A DNA stretch of 64,000 nucleotides from Candidatus Aenigmatarchaeota archaeon (GCA_016931255.1 JAFGFG010000006.1:1-64000); one strand, 5' to 3'. Counted from the stretch's first letter, positions 26,224 through 34,950 are shown. The notes: generated by a model from the letters alone, not told the origin. Translations and numbers: made by a program.

Positions 26224-27168
26224 ATGGAATTTGACATAAAGGAAAAGGTAACTGTTCTGCCCGGTGCGATAGGCGTGATTATAGTAATGCTTGCAATATT
26301 ATTTGCAGGTGATTCAGCTGTGATAGGAAATATGCTGATAATAGGTATATTCATATCAGTTGTGCCTTATTTCATATACCGTTATTCGAGGTATGCATGG
26401 CTTAAGGGAATAGAACGCCAGTTCCCGAATTTCATAAGAGACCTTGCTGACTCGAAGCGTTCAGGCATGACGCTTGAGAACGCAATAAAGATGGCATCAA
26501 AGACAAATTACGGGAAACTCACAGCTGAAATACAGACCATGTCCAACAAGCTTTCATGGGGAGTTCCATTCCTGAGGGTGCTTGAGATTTTTGAAAAGAA
26601 AATCAAGGGATCCATAAGCATAACCGAGGTGCTTCACATACTGAAGGAATCATACAAGTCCGGCGGCAATGTCGTTGCAACACTGGACTCAGCAGCAGCG
26701 AACATGAACATGCTCAGGGAAGCAGAGGAGGAAAGAAGGAACGTCACAAGCCAGCATGTCATGGTGACATACGGCATATTCCTTCTTTTTCTTGGCATAG
26801 TGGTCGTGATAATATACATATTTGTTCCGATGATGACAACTGTGTCCCTTGGCGACAGCGGCAGCATGGGAAGCGATGAATTCTCAGCGTCTTTCAGCAA
26901 CCCGTGCGCTGATACGATTCTGCCATTCCCATGCGGCCTTTTCGAGCTGACGTGCACAATGTTTGAGGTTGACCCTTACGGAGTCGGATGCTACTATGTC
27001 TCGCTGTTCTTTTACGTCCTTCTTATACAGGGAATATGTTCAGGCCTTATTGCAGGTCAGCTTGGTGAAAACTCGCCTGTTGCAGGAGCAAAACACTCGC
27101 TGATAATGGTCTCCATCGTGTTGTTCATATTCATATTCCTGGCGAAACTGGGCACATTCCCTTCATGA
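26224..27168 (+). CDS. Pilus assembly membrane protein, TadB/TadC (T2SSF) type, second copy
   Basis: The 314-residue product has membrane helices near 12-55, 185-205, 260-280 and 292-312, and the T2SSF core FPNFIRDLADSKRSGMTLENAI. It starts after GATTGAT nine bases behind the first copy, and its stop overlaps the start of the next pilin. Together they form the inner-membrane platform of the pilus or secretion machine. Confidence 0.85.
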   Translation: MEFDIKEKVTVLPGAIGVIIVMLAILFAGDSAVIGNMLIIGIFISVVPYFIYRYSRYAWLKGIERQFPNFIRDLADSKRSGMTLENAIKMASKTNYGKLTAEIQTMSNKLSWGVPFLRVLEIFEKKIKGSISITEVLHILKESYKSGGNVVATLDSAAANMNMLREAEEERRNVTSQHVMVTYGIFLLFLGIVVVIIYIFVPMMTTVSLGDSGSMGSDEFSASFSNPCADTILPFPCGLFELTCTMFEVDPYGVGCYYVSLFFYVLLIQGICSGLIAGQLGENSPVAGAKHSLIMVSIVLFIFIFLAKLGTFPS

Positions 27169-27644
27169 TGAAAAGAAAGAAAGGTCAGGTGGTGTTTGAA
27201 TTCATAATAGCCGCGCTTATACTGTTCGCGCTGATATTCTACAGCATCAATTATGTGTCAAGGGACTTTGATTCACGTCACGCACGCTTCTCCACCGATG
27301 CGCTTGAGAGCAGGGTTCTCAGGGTTTCCGAGTACATAATGAGCAGCGGAAACGGTATAATCGGGGAATGGCCTTTCCTTAGCAGCGGCATGATGGCAAC
27401 GCTTGACAATGACTGCAGCAGTGATTACGAACTGTTCCTTGAAAGCATAAACCTCAGGCAGACGTTCCCATATGAAAAATATACCCACATAAACATCATG
27501 GTGACAACCACGGAAAGCGATGCTATTCTCCTTTCATGCGGAAGGACGCCTCCCGACAGAGGCGGTTCAGCAACAGTCACAAGATACGTGCTTGACCCCG
27601 GAAGCGGTGAAATCGCAAGAGTGGACATAACGATATGGGAATGA
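27165..27644 (+). CDS. Pilin-like protein, last gene of the pilus operon
   Basis: The 159-residue product begins MMKRKKGQVVFEFIIAALILFALIFYSINYV, a class III signal (KKGQ followed by a Glu-containing hydrophobic helix). A globular domain with two Cys residues follows. ATGATGAAA overlaps the stop of the membrane protein before it, so the two are translationally coupled. Start could also be the second ATG. Confidence 0.75.
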   Translation: MMKRKKGQVVFEFIIAALILFALIFYSINYVSRDFDSRHARFSTDALESRVLRVSEYIMSSGNGIIGEWPFLSSGMMATLDNDCSSDYELFLESINLRQTFPYEKYTHINIMVTTTESDAILLSCGRTPPDRGGSATVTRYVLDPGSGEIARVDITIWE

Positions 27645-27679
27645 TGCTTTTATTGGGATTAAAACAATAATAACATATT

Positions 27680-29623
27680 ATGTTTCTGAAAACAGTTGCA
27701 TTTTCATGCACACTGGCGCTGATAGCAGTTCTTGTGCTCATACGCTTCACCAGGAAAGCGCCTGACGGCACAGATGAAATGAAGAGATTCTCAGGCCTCA
27801 TACACCACGGAGCCATAACATACCTGAACACGCAGTACAGGGTACTGATAATATTAGTGGCGGTAGTGGCAGTTGTACTTGCCTTTGCCATAGGCATGCA
27901 GTCTGCTGTTGTCTTCGTGGCAGGTGCCCTGTGCTCCATGCTTGCGGGAAACATAGGACTCAGGGTCGCGACAAGGAGCAATGCCAAGACAACAAATGCC
28001 TGTAGGAAAAGTGTTGAAAGTGGGCTGCATGTGGCATTTTCAGCGGGTTCTGTCATGGGACTGCTTGTGGTCATAGTAGGGCTTGTGGGTGTTTCTTTCT
28101 TTTACACGGTTTTTGGGAATGTCAACATACTGTTCAGCTTCGGTTTCGGCGCAAGCCTTGTGGCTCTGTTCAGCAGGGTCGGCGGAGGCATATACACAAA
28201 GGCTGCTGATGTCGGGGCGGACATGGTCGGAAAGGTGGAGCACAGGATACCTGAGGATGACCCAAGAAACCCTGCGGTTATAGCAGATAATGTCGGTGAC
28301 AACGTAGGCGACATTGCCGGCATGGGCGCTGACCTTTTTGAAAGCTATGTTGACGCAATAATCGCGGCAATGGCTGTTGCAATGCTGTTCAGCGGGCCTT
28401 ACATACAGCTGCCACTCATACTCGCAAGCGCCGGGATAGTTTCTTCCATAGCAGGCATAATATTCATTCTCTCCGGAAAGGGAAATATAGAAAAGCTCCT
28501 GAACCGCGGAATCTTCCTTTCAACAGGAATAATGATAATCGCATCGTACTTCATAATAGATTATCTCGGGATTGACATAACGATTGTCTACTGCATAACA
28601 GCGGGACTCATTTCCGGTGTGGTTATAGGGCTGAGCGCTGAGTATTACACATCCAGGGAAAAAGAGCCGGTAAGACGGATTGCGGAATCATCCGAAACAG
28701 GTCCGGCGACAGTTATAATATCAGGGCTTTCCGTAGGCATGGTGTCAACATTCATACCAGCGCTGTCTGTCTGCACGGCCATTCTGATATCATATTATTT
28801 CATGGGGCTCTACGGCGTCTCAATAGCAGCTGTCGGCATGCTGTCAACCCTCGGCATAATACTCGCAACAGATTCTTACGGCCCGATAGCTGACAATGCG
28901 GCAGGCATAGCTGAGATGGCAAAATCCGGGAAAAAAGTCAGGGAAAACGCTGAGACACTCGATGCTGTGGGAAACACAACTGCGGCAATAAACAAGGGAT
29001 TCGCAATAGGCTCAGCTGCACTGACAACACTTGCGCTGTTCTCTGTGTACGGAACCACTGTAGGGCTGACTGTGATAAGCATAATGGACCCGTTTGTCAT
29101 TGTCGGCCTTATACTCGGAGGACTTCTTCCTTTCCTTTTTTCTGCATACACAATGAACGCAGTAGGGAAGACAGCTGTACAGATGGTGAAGGAAGTCAGG
29201 AAGCAGTTCAAAAAGAAGGGCGTCATAGAGGGAACTGTAGCTCCGGATTACGACAGCCCTATCAGGATATCAACACAGGCCGCTATAAGGGAGATGATAA
29301 AGCCCGGGATTCTTGCTGTGGCTGCTCCCTTGCTTGTCGGCCTGCTTCTGGGTGTCGAAGCACTCGGGGGGCTTCTTGCAGGAGCCATACTCACAGGCTT
29401 CCTTCTCTCGCTCATGATGGCCAATTCAGGGGGAGCATGGGACAATGCCAAGAAATACATAGAGGAAGGCAATCTCGGCGGAAAGGGTTCTGAAGCGCAT
29501 GCTGCGGCAGTGGTTGGCGACACAATAGGCGACCCGTTCAAGGACACATCCGGTCCATCCCTGAACATACTCATAAAACTCATGACAATAGTTGCGCTGG
29601 TCTTCGTGCCGCTTTTTCTTTGA
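27680..29623 (+). CDS. hppA: Membrane-bound ion-pumping pyrophosphatase, K+-dependent type
   Basis: The 647-residue product has about 15-16 membrane helices and the pyrophosphatase signature GADMVGKVEHRIPEDDPRNP followed by NVGDNVGDIAGMGADLFES. The C-terminal acidic motif GDTIGDPFKDTSGPSLN is also present. It splits pyrophosphate and pumps H+ or Na+. GNTTAA (not GNTTKA) marks the K+-dependent subfamily (family knowledge), which contains both H+ and Na+ pumps; the sequence alone does not tell which. It stands as a single gene after the pilus operon. Confidence 0.95.
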   Translation: MFLKTVAFSCTLALIAVLVLIRFTRKAPDGTDEMKRFSGLIHHGAITYLNTQYRVLIILVAVVAVVLAFAIGMQSAVVFVAGALCSMLAGNIGLRVATRSNAKTTNACRKSVESGLHVAFSAGSVMGLLVVIVGLVGVSFFYTVFGNVNILFSFGFGASLVALFSRVGGGIYTKAADVGADMVGKVEHRIPEDDPRNPAVIADNVGDNVGDIAGMGADLFESYVDAIIAAMAVAMLFSGPYIQLPLILASAGIVSSIAGIIFILSGKGNIEKLLNRGIFLSTGIMIIASYFIIDYLGIDITIVYCITAGLISGVVIGLSAEYYTSREKEPVRRIAESSETGPATVIISGLSVGMVSTFIPALSVCTAILISYYFMGLYGVSIAAVGMLSTLGIILATDSYGPIADNAAGIAEMAKSGKKVRENAETLDAVGNTTAAINKGFAIGSAALTTLALFSVYGTTVGLTVISIMDPFVIVGLILGGLLPFLFSAYTMNAVGKTAVQMVKEVRKQFKKKGVIEGTVAPDYDSPIRISTQAAIREMIKPGILAVAAPLLVGLLLGVEALGGLLAGAILTGFLLSLMMANSGGAWDNAKKYIEEGNLGGKGSEAHAAAVVGDTIGDPFKDTSGPSLNILIKLMTIVALVFVPLFL

Positions 29624-29654
29624 ATTTTTAAAACAAGAAGTCAATTAACGAACT

Positions 29655-30383
29655 ATGAATAAGGCTGTCGACGAATTTGAGCTCCAGAAAGAGCACCTAA
29701 TGAAGAACATCATAGGAGAGATAGCAGTTTCGAGCGACCCCAATAAAGCCATCAAAAAATGGCGCTCTCTCTTCAGGGTTTCCCAGAAGAAATTATCAAA
29801 GAACATGGGTGTGACTTCATCGGTGATATCAGACTATGAATCAGGGAGAAGGAAATCCCCCGGCATAATGTTCCTGAAGAGGTATGTGGAGGCTCTCATA
29901 AGGATGGATGAAAAGAGCGGGGGGGAAGTCCTCAGGGTCTTCATAGGCACAGACGAGGATAAGCCTGTTTCCGCTGCAATACTCGATATCAAGGAGTTCG
30001 ATGATGGAATGTGTGTTGATGTCTTCTGCAGAAAAATAGGCGCAAAAATACTCACAGGCGCAACCACAGACCGGAACATATACGGGTACACTCTCATAGA
30101 CTCTGTCAAGGCCATAACCGAGCTTTCATTCACAGAGCTCAAGAAACTGTACGGGGTGACTGCGCAGAGGGCGCTTGTATTCACGAACATAACAACAGGA
30201 AAGGGACCCATGATTGCCATAAAAGTCGCCAACCTCAAGCCTGCGCTTATACTCCTTCACAACATAAATGAGGGAGACGTGAGTTCAGTCGCAAAGAACA
30301 TCGCTGATGTCGAGGGTGTTCCCCTTGCGATAAGCAGCAGTAATATTGATGTCTTTATAGAAAAACTCAGAAATGTGGCCTAA
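29655..30383 (+). CDS. HTH (Xre-type) transcriptional regulator, COG1709-like
   Basis: The 242-residue product has a helix-turn-helix in the first third (RVSQKKLSKNMGVTSSVISDYESGRRKSP, about residues 43-71). The remainder is an alpha/beta domain found in a conserved archaeal regulator group (COG1709-like, by memory). Its last codons overlap the convergent phosphoesterase by 4 bp. The target is unknown. Confidence 0.8.
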   Translation: MNKAVDEFELQKEHLMKNIIGEIAVSSDPNKAIKKWRSLFRVSQKKLSKNMGVTSSVISDYESGRRKSPGIMFLKRYVEALIRMDEKSGGEVLRVFIGTDEDKPVSAAILDIKEFDDGMCVDVFCRKIGAKILTGATTDRNIYGYTLIDSVKAITELSFTELKKLYGVTAQRALVFTNITTGKGPMIAIKVANLKPALILLHNINEGDVSSVAKNIADVEGVPLAISSSNIDVFIEKLRNVA

Positions 30384-31054
30384 ACTGCTTTCAGTGTTTC
30401 GCAATAAACATTGCTGCCTTCTACGGTAACTATTCCGTAATATCCTGAATAAGCTGGTCCGGGATAAAATATGGTTGTCTTTCCTATCATGTCAACACCC
30501 CTGTTTTCATGTATATGAGCGGAAATGTTAAGAATGGGTGTTTTTTTCTCTATAACCTTTGCGATTTCAGCGGAACCGACGTGTTTCTTTTCCAGCTTGT
30601 CGAGCGATGTTCCCTTAGGGGGGGCATGTGTGATGAAAATCCACGGTTTTTTGATATCCTTTAACAGTACATCAAGAGCTTCTTTTGTGTCATCATCAGT
30701 TGGCTCAAATAGTGTATTGAAGGGTGTTTCAGCGCCGCCCCACCCAACGAATGTTATGCCGCCAAAAACAGATACCTTGTGGTGAGCGTTGACTCCGTAC
30801 TCTTCAAATATATCCAGTATCTCAAATGGGTCGTGGTTGCCGGGGACGCAAAGCACCGGCTTCTTTGGTATCATAAGTTTCTGTATTACAACATCCGCTA
30901 TCTCAAGCTGTGTGAAATCCACTGTTATATCAAACATGTCCGTGAAATCACCCTGGGATACTATAATATCATAATCCTTATTTTCCAGATCATTTATTAT
31001 CTTCTGGAGCTTTCCTATCTTTCCATGTATGTCACCTATAACAGCTATTCTCAT
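30380..31054 (-). CDS. Calcineurin-like metallophosphoesterase
   Basis: The start is placed at MRIAVIGDIHG, preceded by GGTGGTTTG; a longer frame to 31126 would run into the origin region. The 224-residue product has the full metallophosphoesterase set: GDIHG, SQGDFTD, PGNHD, ITHAPP and SAHIHENRG. It is a small cytoplasmic phosphoesterase of unknown substrate. The motifs are intact, in contrast to the eroded DP1-like protein on the other side of cdc6. Confidence 0.88.
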   Translation of the reverse strand: MRIAVIGDIHGKIGKLQKIINDLENKDYDIIVSQGDFTDMFDITVDFTQLEIADVVIQKLMIPKKPVLCVPGNHDPFEILDIFEEYGVNAHHKVSVFGGITFVGWGGAETPFNTLFEPTDDDTKEALDVLLKDIKKPWIFITHAPPKGTSLDKLEKKHVGSAEIAKVIEKKTPILNISAHIHENRGVDMIGKTTIFYPGPAYSGYYGIVTVEGSNVYCETLKAV

Positions 31055-31110
31055 CAAACCACCGAATACTTTTATTAGTGCAACAAAGGATAAAAACGTT
31101 TGTTTAAAAA

Positions 31111-31145
31111 CACCAAACACCCACACGCTTGTTTCCTGTGGAGTT
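31111..31145 (-). promoter_or_regulatory. ORB-like element A
   Basis: On the minus strand the core CTCCACAGGAAAC (31143-31131) is followed by a G-rich half, GTGTGGGTGTTTG. This matches the archaeal ORB form (TCCAnnnGAAAC, then G-rich). It faces away from the AT-rich stretch. Confidence 0.65.
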
Positions 31146-31147
31146 TC

Positions 31148-31218
31148 TGAAATAAAATTTATGACTTATTATATTATATATTATATTATAACATAGTTAT
31201 ATATACTTATAATAGCGG
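31148..31218. other. AT-rich putative DNA unwinding element
   Basis: About 70 bases made almost wholly of A and T, with runs such as TTATTATATTATATATTATA. It lies between ORB A and ORB B. Confidence 0.6.
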
Positions 31219-31236
31219 TTTTACTTCCAAAAAAAT

Positions 31237-31264
31237 CTCCATACGAAACAGAGGGGTGGTGTTG
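31237..31264 (+). promoter_or_regulatory. ORB-like element B
   Basis: CTCCATACGAAACAGAGG followed by GGTGGTGTTG matches the full ORB form: TCCA, GAAAC, then the G-run. It points to the right, opposite to element A. Confidence 0.7.
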
Positions 31265-31299
31265 TTCTCTTGTTTATTTTTTATTAAAAACATAAAAAA

Positions 31300-31330
31300 G
31301 TTCCACATGAAATAATTTTCCACAGGAAAC
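31300..31330 (+). promoter_or_regulatory. ORB-core elements C and D just upstream of the cdc6 promoter
   Basis: GTTCCACATGAAAT (31300-31313) and TTTCCACAGGAAAC (31317-31330) match the ORB core without a full G-rich half. The second abuts the BRE/TATA of cdc6, so Orc1/Cdc6 binding could also control its own gene. Confidence 0.6.
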
Positions 31331-31345
31331 GGAAAGCTTATAAAG
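31331..31345 (+). promoter_or_regulatory. BRE/TATA promoter of cdc6
   Basis: GGAAAGCTTATAAAG is nearly identical to the thermosome promoter (GGAAAAGCTTATAAA). It lies about 32-46 bases before the ATG at 31377 and touches ORB element D. Confidence 0.65.
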
Positions 31346-31376
31346 TTCTTGTCTTTATTATAATTCCAGTGATTTT

Positions 31377-32600
31377 ATGGCCCAGTCATCCCTTAGTGAA
31401 ATATTCGAATCCTACACCAATACAGTAGGTCTTTTCAAAGACAAGGGAGCGCTTTCGTCTGACTTCAGTCCTTCCAATATACCCCACAGGGAAAAGAAGA
31501 TAGAGGAGCTCGCGTATATGCTGGCACCTGTTCTCAGGAATGAAAAGCCCTCAAACATTTTTATCTACGGAAAGACAGGCACAGGAAAAAGCCTGTGTAT
31601 AAAGAAGGTGACGGATTCACTGGAGGAGGCAGCTGAGAAAAGCGGCCGGAACGTCAAGATAATGTACATAAACTGCAAGATGGGGAAGGTTGTCGACACA
31701 CAGTACCGGCTCCTTGTAAAGATACTTTCAATGCTTGGTGAGAACGTGCCTTTTACAGGTCTTCCAACAAACACCCTACACAAGAAGCTCAATGAGAAGC
31801 TTGCTGAAAGGGGAGGCAACATAATAATGGTCCTTGATGAGATAGACGCTCTTCTGGAGAAAATAGGCGATGACATACTCTATAACATAACAAGGATAAG
31901 CCAGGATGTCCCGAACACGCAGATAACCATTGTCGGCATATCCAACAAACCGACATTCGTGGACAGCCTTGACCCGAGGATAAGGTCATCGCTGTCAGAA
32001 GAGGAGATGGTTTTTCCTCCTTACAATGCAAATGAAATAAAAGACATTCTTCAGGCAAGGGTGGAAACCGCTTTCAATGAGAATGCAGTTGATTATGGTG
32101 CCATAACCAAGTGCTCCGCGCTCGCAGCGCAGGAAAACGGCGACGCAAGAAGGGCGCTTGATCTTCTAAGGGTTGCCGCAGAATTGTGCGAGAGGGAGAA
32201 ATGCAAAAAAGTCAGCGAGCGGTTCGTCAACAGCGCGCAGGAGAAACTTGACAAGGACAGGCTGATAGAAATAATAAAAGCGCAGCCGAAACAGTCAAAA
32301 CTTGTGATAATATCAATGCTTAATCTCTACAAGCTGGAAAAGAAGGCCGTGCAGACAGGTGATGTTTACAACCTATATGAAAAGCTCGCGCACGCCAACG
32401 GGCTCAAGGCACTTACGCAGAGAAGGGTTTCCGACCTGATATCAGAACTTGACATGCTTGGTGTCATAAACGCCTCAGTTGTGTCCAAGGGAAGATACGG
32501 AAGGACGCGAAAGATAAACATACAGCTGAACAAGAGCCTTGTCTCTGTTCTAAAGAATACACTCGCAGGCGAATTTACTGAGGATTTTATTAATTTTTAA
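31377..32600 (+). CDS. cdc6: Orc1/Cdc6 replication initiator
   Basis: The 407-residue product is an AAA+ initiator with Walker A YGKTGTGKS (about 64-72), Walker B MVLDEIDALL (about 150), sensor motifs and an R-rich lid (RISQDVPNTQITIVGISNKP). The C-terminal winged helix (about 310-407) is expected to bind ORB sites. The ATG follows GTGATTTT. Two ORB arms flank this locus, which makes this the likely initiator for this origin. Other orc1/cdc6 copies may exist outside the window. Confidence 0.93.
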   Translation: MAQSSLSEIFESYTNTVGLFKDKGALSSDFSPSNIPHREKKIEELAYMLAPVLRNEKPSNIFIYGKTGTGKSLCIKKVTDSLEEAAEKSGRNVKIMYINCKMGKVVDTQYRLLVKILSMLGENVPFTGLPTNTLHKKLNEKLAERGGNIIMVLDEIDALLEKIGDDILYNITRISQDVPNTQITIVGISNKPTFVDSLDPRIRSSLSEEEMVFPPYNANEIKDILQARVETAFNENAVDYGAITKCSALAAQENGDARRALDLLRVAAELCEREKCKKVSERFVNSAQEKLDKDRLIEIIKAQPKQSKLVIISMLNLYKLEKKAVQTGDVYNLYEKLAHANGLKALTQRRVSDLISELDMLGVINASVVSKGRYGRTRKINIQLNKSLVSVLKNTLAGEFTEDFINF

Positions 32601-32614
32601 CATACTTCTTTTAC

Positions 32615-33550
32615 ATGGAAAAACAGACCATTATCCGTGAACTGATGGCAAAAGGCATAATGGTGACGCCTGATATACTTGAAATGGCCCTCAGGGATGG
32701 CATTGATCGTGTCGTTTCAAGCAGGCATGATGTGGTGATGTCATCAGTGAGGACAACCGAAAGGACAACAAATGTATTAGAACCAATAAAATGCTCTTCA
32801 CTTCTTTCTGAATTCAAGAAGGAATATACAATTGAAGACGCTGTCAAAAGCAACTACATTAGGTATGAGTCACTGAGACGCATGCTTCTGCGGAAAGCAG
32901 ACGCGGTTTCCATAAAAAACATAACGAACGCAAAAAGCCGCATAACAGTCGTGGGTATGGTGAAGGAAAAGAAGGATTTCGGCTTTGTGCTTGAGGACAG
33001 CACAGGGGAGGCAACTGTCAAGAGTGATGCCAGTGTGGAAACAGACGATGTCATAGGTGTTAACGGCTGGGTCAGAAACGGTGTTTTTACAGCAGATGAT
33101 GTGTTTTACCCTGACATTCCAATGGACCGTGTGATCGGCACCATCGAAGGAATGCTTCTTCTGAAGAACACAGGCAGCAACCCTGACGTGAATGCTGATG
33201 TTACTGTAACCCCTGATTCATTCATCACAGGGAAAAAAGAGTCAATGACATGCACACCCAATATAATCACAATGGAAAGGGACGGAAAGAAAGTGATGTT
33301 AGCTGTGTATAAAACAGACGACCCTGTGAACAAAAATGATGCCATCAAATGGCTGAGAAGGCGCTATATGCCAAGTAATGGAAGATTTTTTGGCAGGGGG
33401 TATGTCCTCGACCCGGTGCCTGACATCTTATGGATATCGTCCAAGAACGATTACTGGTTTGATAATTACAAGGGCACCACAATGGTGTCTTTCGGTTACG
33501 GAAGGAGTGCTCTTGTGGATATGAAAACACGTGGTATAAAACAACTCTGA
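32615..33550 (+). CDS. Degenerate PolD small-subunit-like protein (DP1), phosphoesterase centre eroded
   Basis: The 311-residue product has three regions like DP1. N-terminal helices (1-105) end in YIRYESLRRMLLRKADAVSI. An OB-fold domain (about 106-168) has SRITVVGMVKEKK, LEDSTGEATV and VFYPDIPMDR, as in DP1. A short remnant of the phosphoesterase domain follows (170-311), with PNIITMERDGKKVMLAVY, LRRRYMPSNG and DPVPDILWISSKNDYW. In true DP1 that last part holds PDIFHTGHVH; here the histidines are gone, and the SDxHxG, GD and GNHD blocks are absent. DP1 is usually over 450 residues. It is 14 bp behind cdc6, the place where DP1 sits in some other euryarchaea. Likely an inactive accessory subunit, as in eukaryotic polymerase B-subunits. 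Confidence 0.72.
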   Translation: MEKQTIIRELMAKGIMVTPDILEMALRDGIDRVVSSRHDVVMSSVRTTERTTNVLEPIKCSSLLSEFKKEYTIEDAVKSNYIRYESLRRMLLRKADAVSIKNITNAKSRITVVGMVKEKKDFGFVLEDSTGEATVKSDASVETDDVIGVNGWVRNGVFTADDVFYPDIPMDRVIGTIEGMLLLKNTGSNPDVNADVTVTPDSFITGKKESMTCTPNIITMERDGKKVMLAVYKTDDPVNKNDAIKWLRRRYMPSNGRFFGRGYVLDPVPDILWISSKNDYWFDNYKGTTMVSFGYGRSALVDMKTRGIKQL

Positions 33551-34776
33551 TGTTTCTGGAAATATTACTGTCTGCTTTATTAGGGTTTTCATTAGGCCTT
33601 ATTGCAGGACTCGTACCCGGAATACATCCAAATACCGTCATGGTTGTCGTTGGCTCGTCGGCCATCTTATCCGGCACAGCCAGCACAGATTGTGTCCTTG
33701 CGTTTGTTGCGTCCCTTTCAGTGACCAATAGCATAGTCAACTTCATACCATCAGTTCTCACAGGCGCGCCTGAATCTGATACATGCCTTTCTGTGTTGCC
33801 CGCCCACAGGTTCCTTATGTCAGGACGCGGCTATGAGGCGCTGTATTTAACAGTTGCCGGCGGGTTTTTCGTCACGCTTCTCACAGTTGTTTCCCTTCCA
33901 TTCCTCCTCTGGGCGGTTCCGGGAATCTACAGCCTGATATCAGGCTATATGCACTGGCTGCTCATTGCGGTTCTTTTGGTTCTCCTGTTTAATACGCGCT
34001 CCAGGCGTGCGCTTTCCCTTTTTGTTTTCCTTATCACAGGGATTTCCGGGTTGCTGCTGCTTTCATCCTTTCATCAGGAAACAGTGCTGTTTCCCTCGCT
34101 TACAGGGCTGTTTGCAGTGCCTGTCCTTGCTCTGAGCGCAGGGACATTCAGCTTTCCGAAGCAGAAGATACGGACACCGAAGAACATAAGCATGAAAGGA
34201 GGCTTCTCAGGATGGCTGTCAGGCATATTCGTTGGCATGCTTCCTGGCTTAGGCTCAGCCCAGGCAGCAGTCCTCTCCAATAGTATAGTAAGGGGCAATG
34301 AACGGGATTTCATGATGTCCATGGGAGGCATAAACACGTCAAATGTCATGTTTTCATTCATAATGATGTTTACACTCTCCAAGACAAGAACCGGGGCAGC
34401 AGCATTCATATCAGGCATTTCAGGGGCCATAGACATTTACGGACTTTCTCTTCTCATGGCAGTGTCCGTGCTGTCGTGCATGCTTGCAGCTGTTTTCACT
34501 CTCTACGCAGGAAGGCTGTTCACGAGAAACATACACAGGGTTAACTACAGGAAGATGAACTTCACAATAGTTGCATTCCTTGTAGTCATCACATTCATCA
34601 TAACAGGAATATACGGCCTCTTGATAATGGTCTTATGTTCACTTATCGGCGTGTGCAGTTCATATATGGGTGTAAAGCGCATGTATATGATGGGATTTCT
34701 CATGCTGCCGACAATAATATATTTCTCCGGTTTAGGGGATGCGGCCAGTTTATTCAGTCTCTTGATTCCGATTTGA
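33550..34776 (+). CDS. TctA-like (DUF112) membrane transporter
   Basis: The 408-residue product has about ten membrane helices and the TctA-type Gly/Pro motif at the start (GFSLGLIAGLVPGIHPNT), repeated mid-protein (GIFVGMLPGLGSAQAAVL). TctA family members import carboxylates, usually with two partner proteins; none is seen here, as is common in archaea. The stop of the DP1-like gene overlaps its start by one base (TGATG), so the two are probably co-translated. Substrate unknown. Confidence 0.82.
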   Translation: MFLEILLSALLGFSLGLIAGLVPGIHPNTVMVVVGSSAILSGTASTDCVLAFVASLSVTNSIVNFIPSVLTGAPESDTCLSVLPAHRFLMSGRGYEALYLTVAGGFFVTLLTVVSLPFLLWAVPGIYSLISGYMHWLLIAVLLVLLFNTRSRRALSLFVFLITGISGLLLLSSFHQETVLFPSLTGLFAVPVLALSAGTFSFPKQKIRTPKNISMKGGFSGWLSGIFVGMLPGLGSAQAAVLSNSIVRGNERDFMMSMGGINTSNVMFSFIMMFTLSKTRTGAAAFISGISGAIDIYGLSLLMAVSVLSCMLAAVFTLYAGRLFTRNIHRVNYRKMNFTIVAFLVVITFIITGIYGLLIMVLCSLIGVCSSYMGVKRMYMMGFLMLPTIIYFSGLGDAASLFSLLIPI

Positions 34777-34823
34777 GGAAAAAGCGCGAAGTTAACGCAT
34801 AGGAGCTTAACTTCATATGACGA

Positions 34824-34850
34824 TGTTACCCCTCTGTTTCCACTGGAAAC
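34824..34850 (-). promoter_or_regulatory. ORB-like element E
   Basis: On the minus strand GTTTCCAGTGGAAAC (34850-34836), itself near-palindromic, is followed by AGAGGGGTAACA. This is the closest match in the window to the canonical ORB. Confidence 0.7.
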
Positions 34851-34920
34851 CTCTTGATTTTATAGAAAACGATACCAATAAGGCCTTTGTGAACAACACA
34901 TGAACAAAAACACCACAAGA

Positions 34921-34950
34921 GTGTTCAGACCCCCCTATTTCATATGGAAA
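34921..34950 (-). promoter_or_regulatory. ORB-like element F
   Basis: On the minus strand TTTCCATATGAAAT is followed by AGGGGGGTCTG, the same core and G-run spacing as elements B and E. Confidence 0.65.

Larger units (their letters stand above)
31111..31376. other. Replication origin, arm 1: ORB-like repeats around an AT-rich unwinding element
   Basis: The gap between the phosphoesterase (start 31054) and cdc6 (start 31377) holds no gene. It contains an inverted ORB-like element (31111-31145), a very AT-rich stretch (31148-31218), a direct ORB-like element (31237-31264) and two further ORB-core copies (31300-31313, 31317-31330). Opposed ORBs flanking an AT-rich region next to cdc6 is the standard archaeal oriC layout. 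Confidence 0.75.

Noticed and set aside
30380-31054. The metallophosphoesterase as the missing half of the DP1-like protein
   Set aside because: It is a complete small stand-alone phosphoesterase with its own N-terminus and lacks DP1-type neighbouring motifs; a split DP1 is therefore unlikely, though worth a model check.
31055-31126. N-terminal extension of the metallophosphoesterase into the origin gap
   Set aside because: The fold begins at MRIAVIGDIHG with its own GGTGG site; the extra 24 residues lie over ORB sequence.
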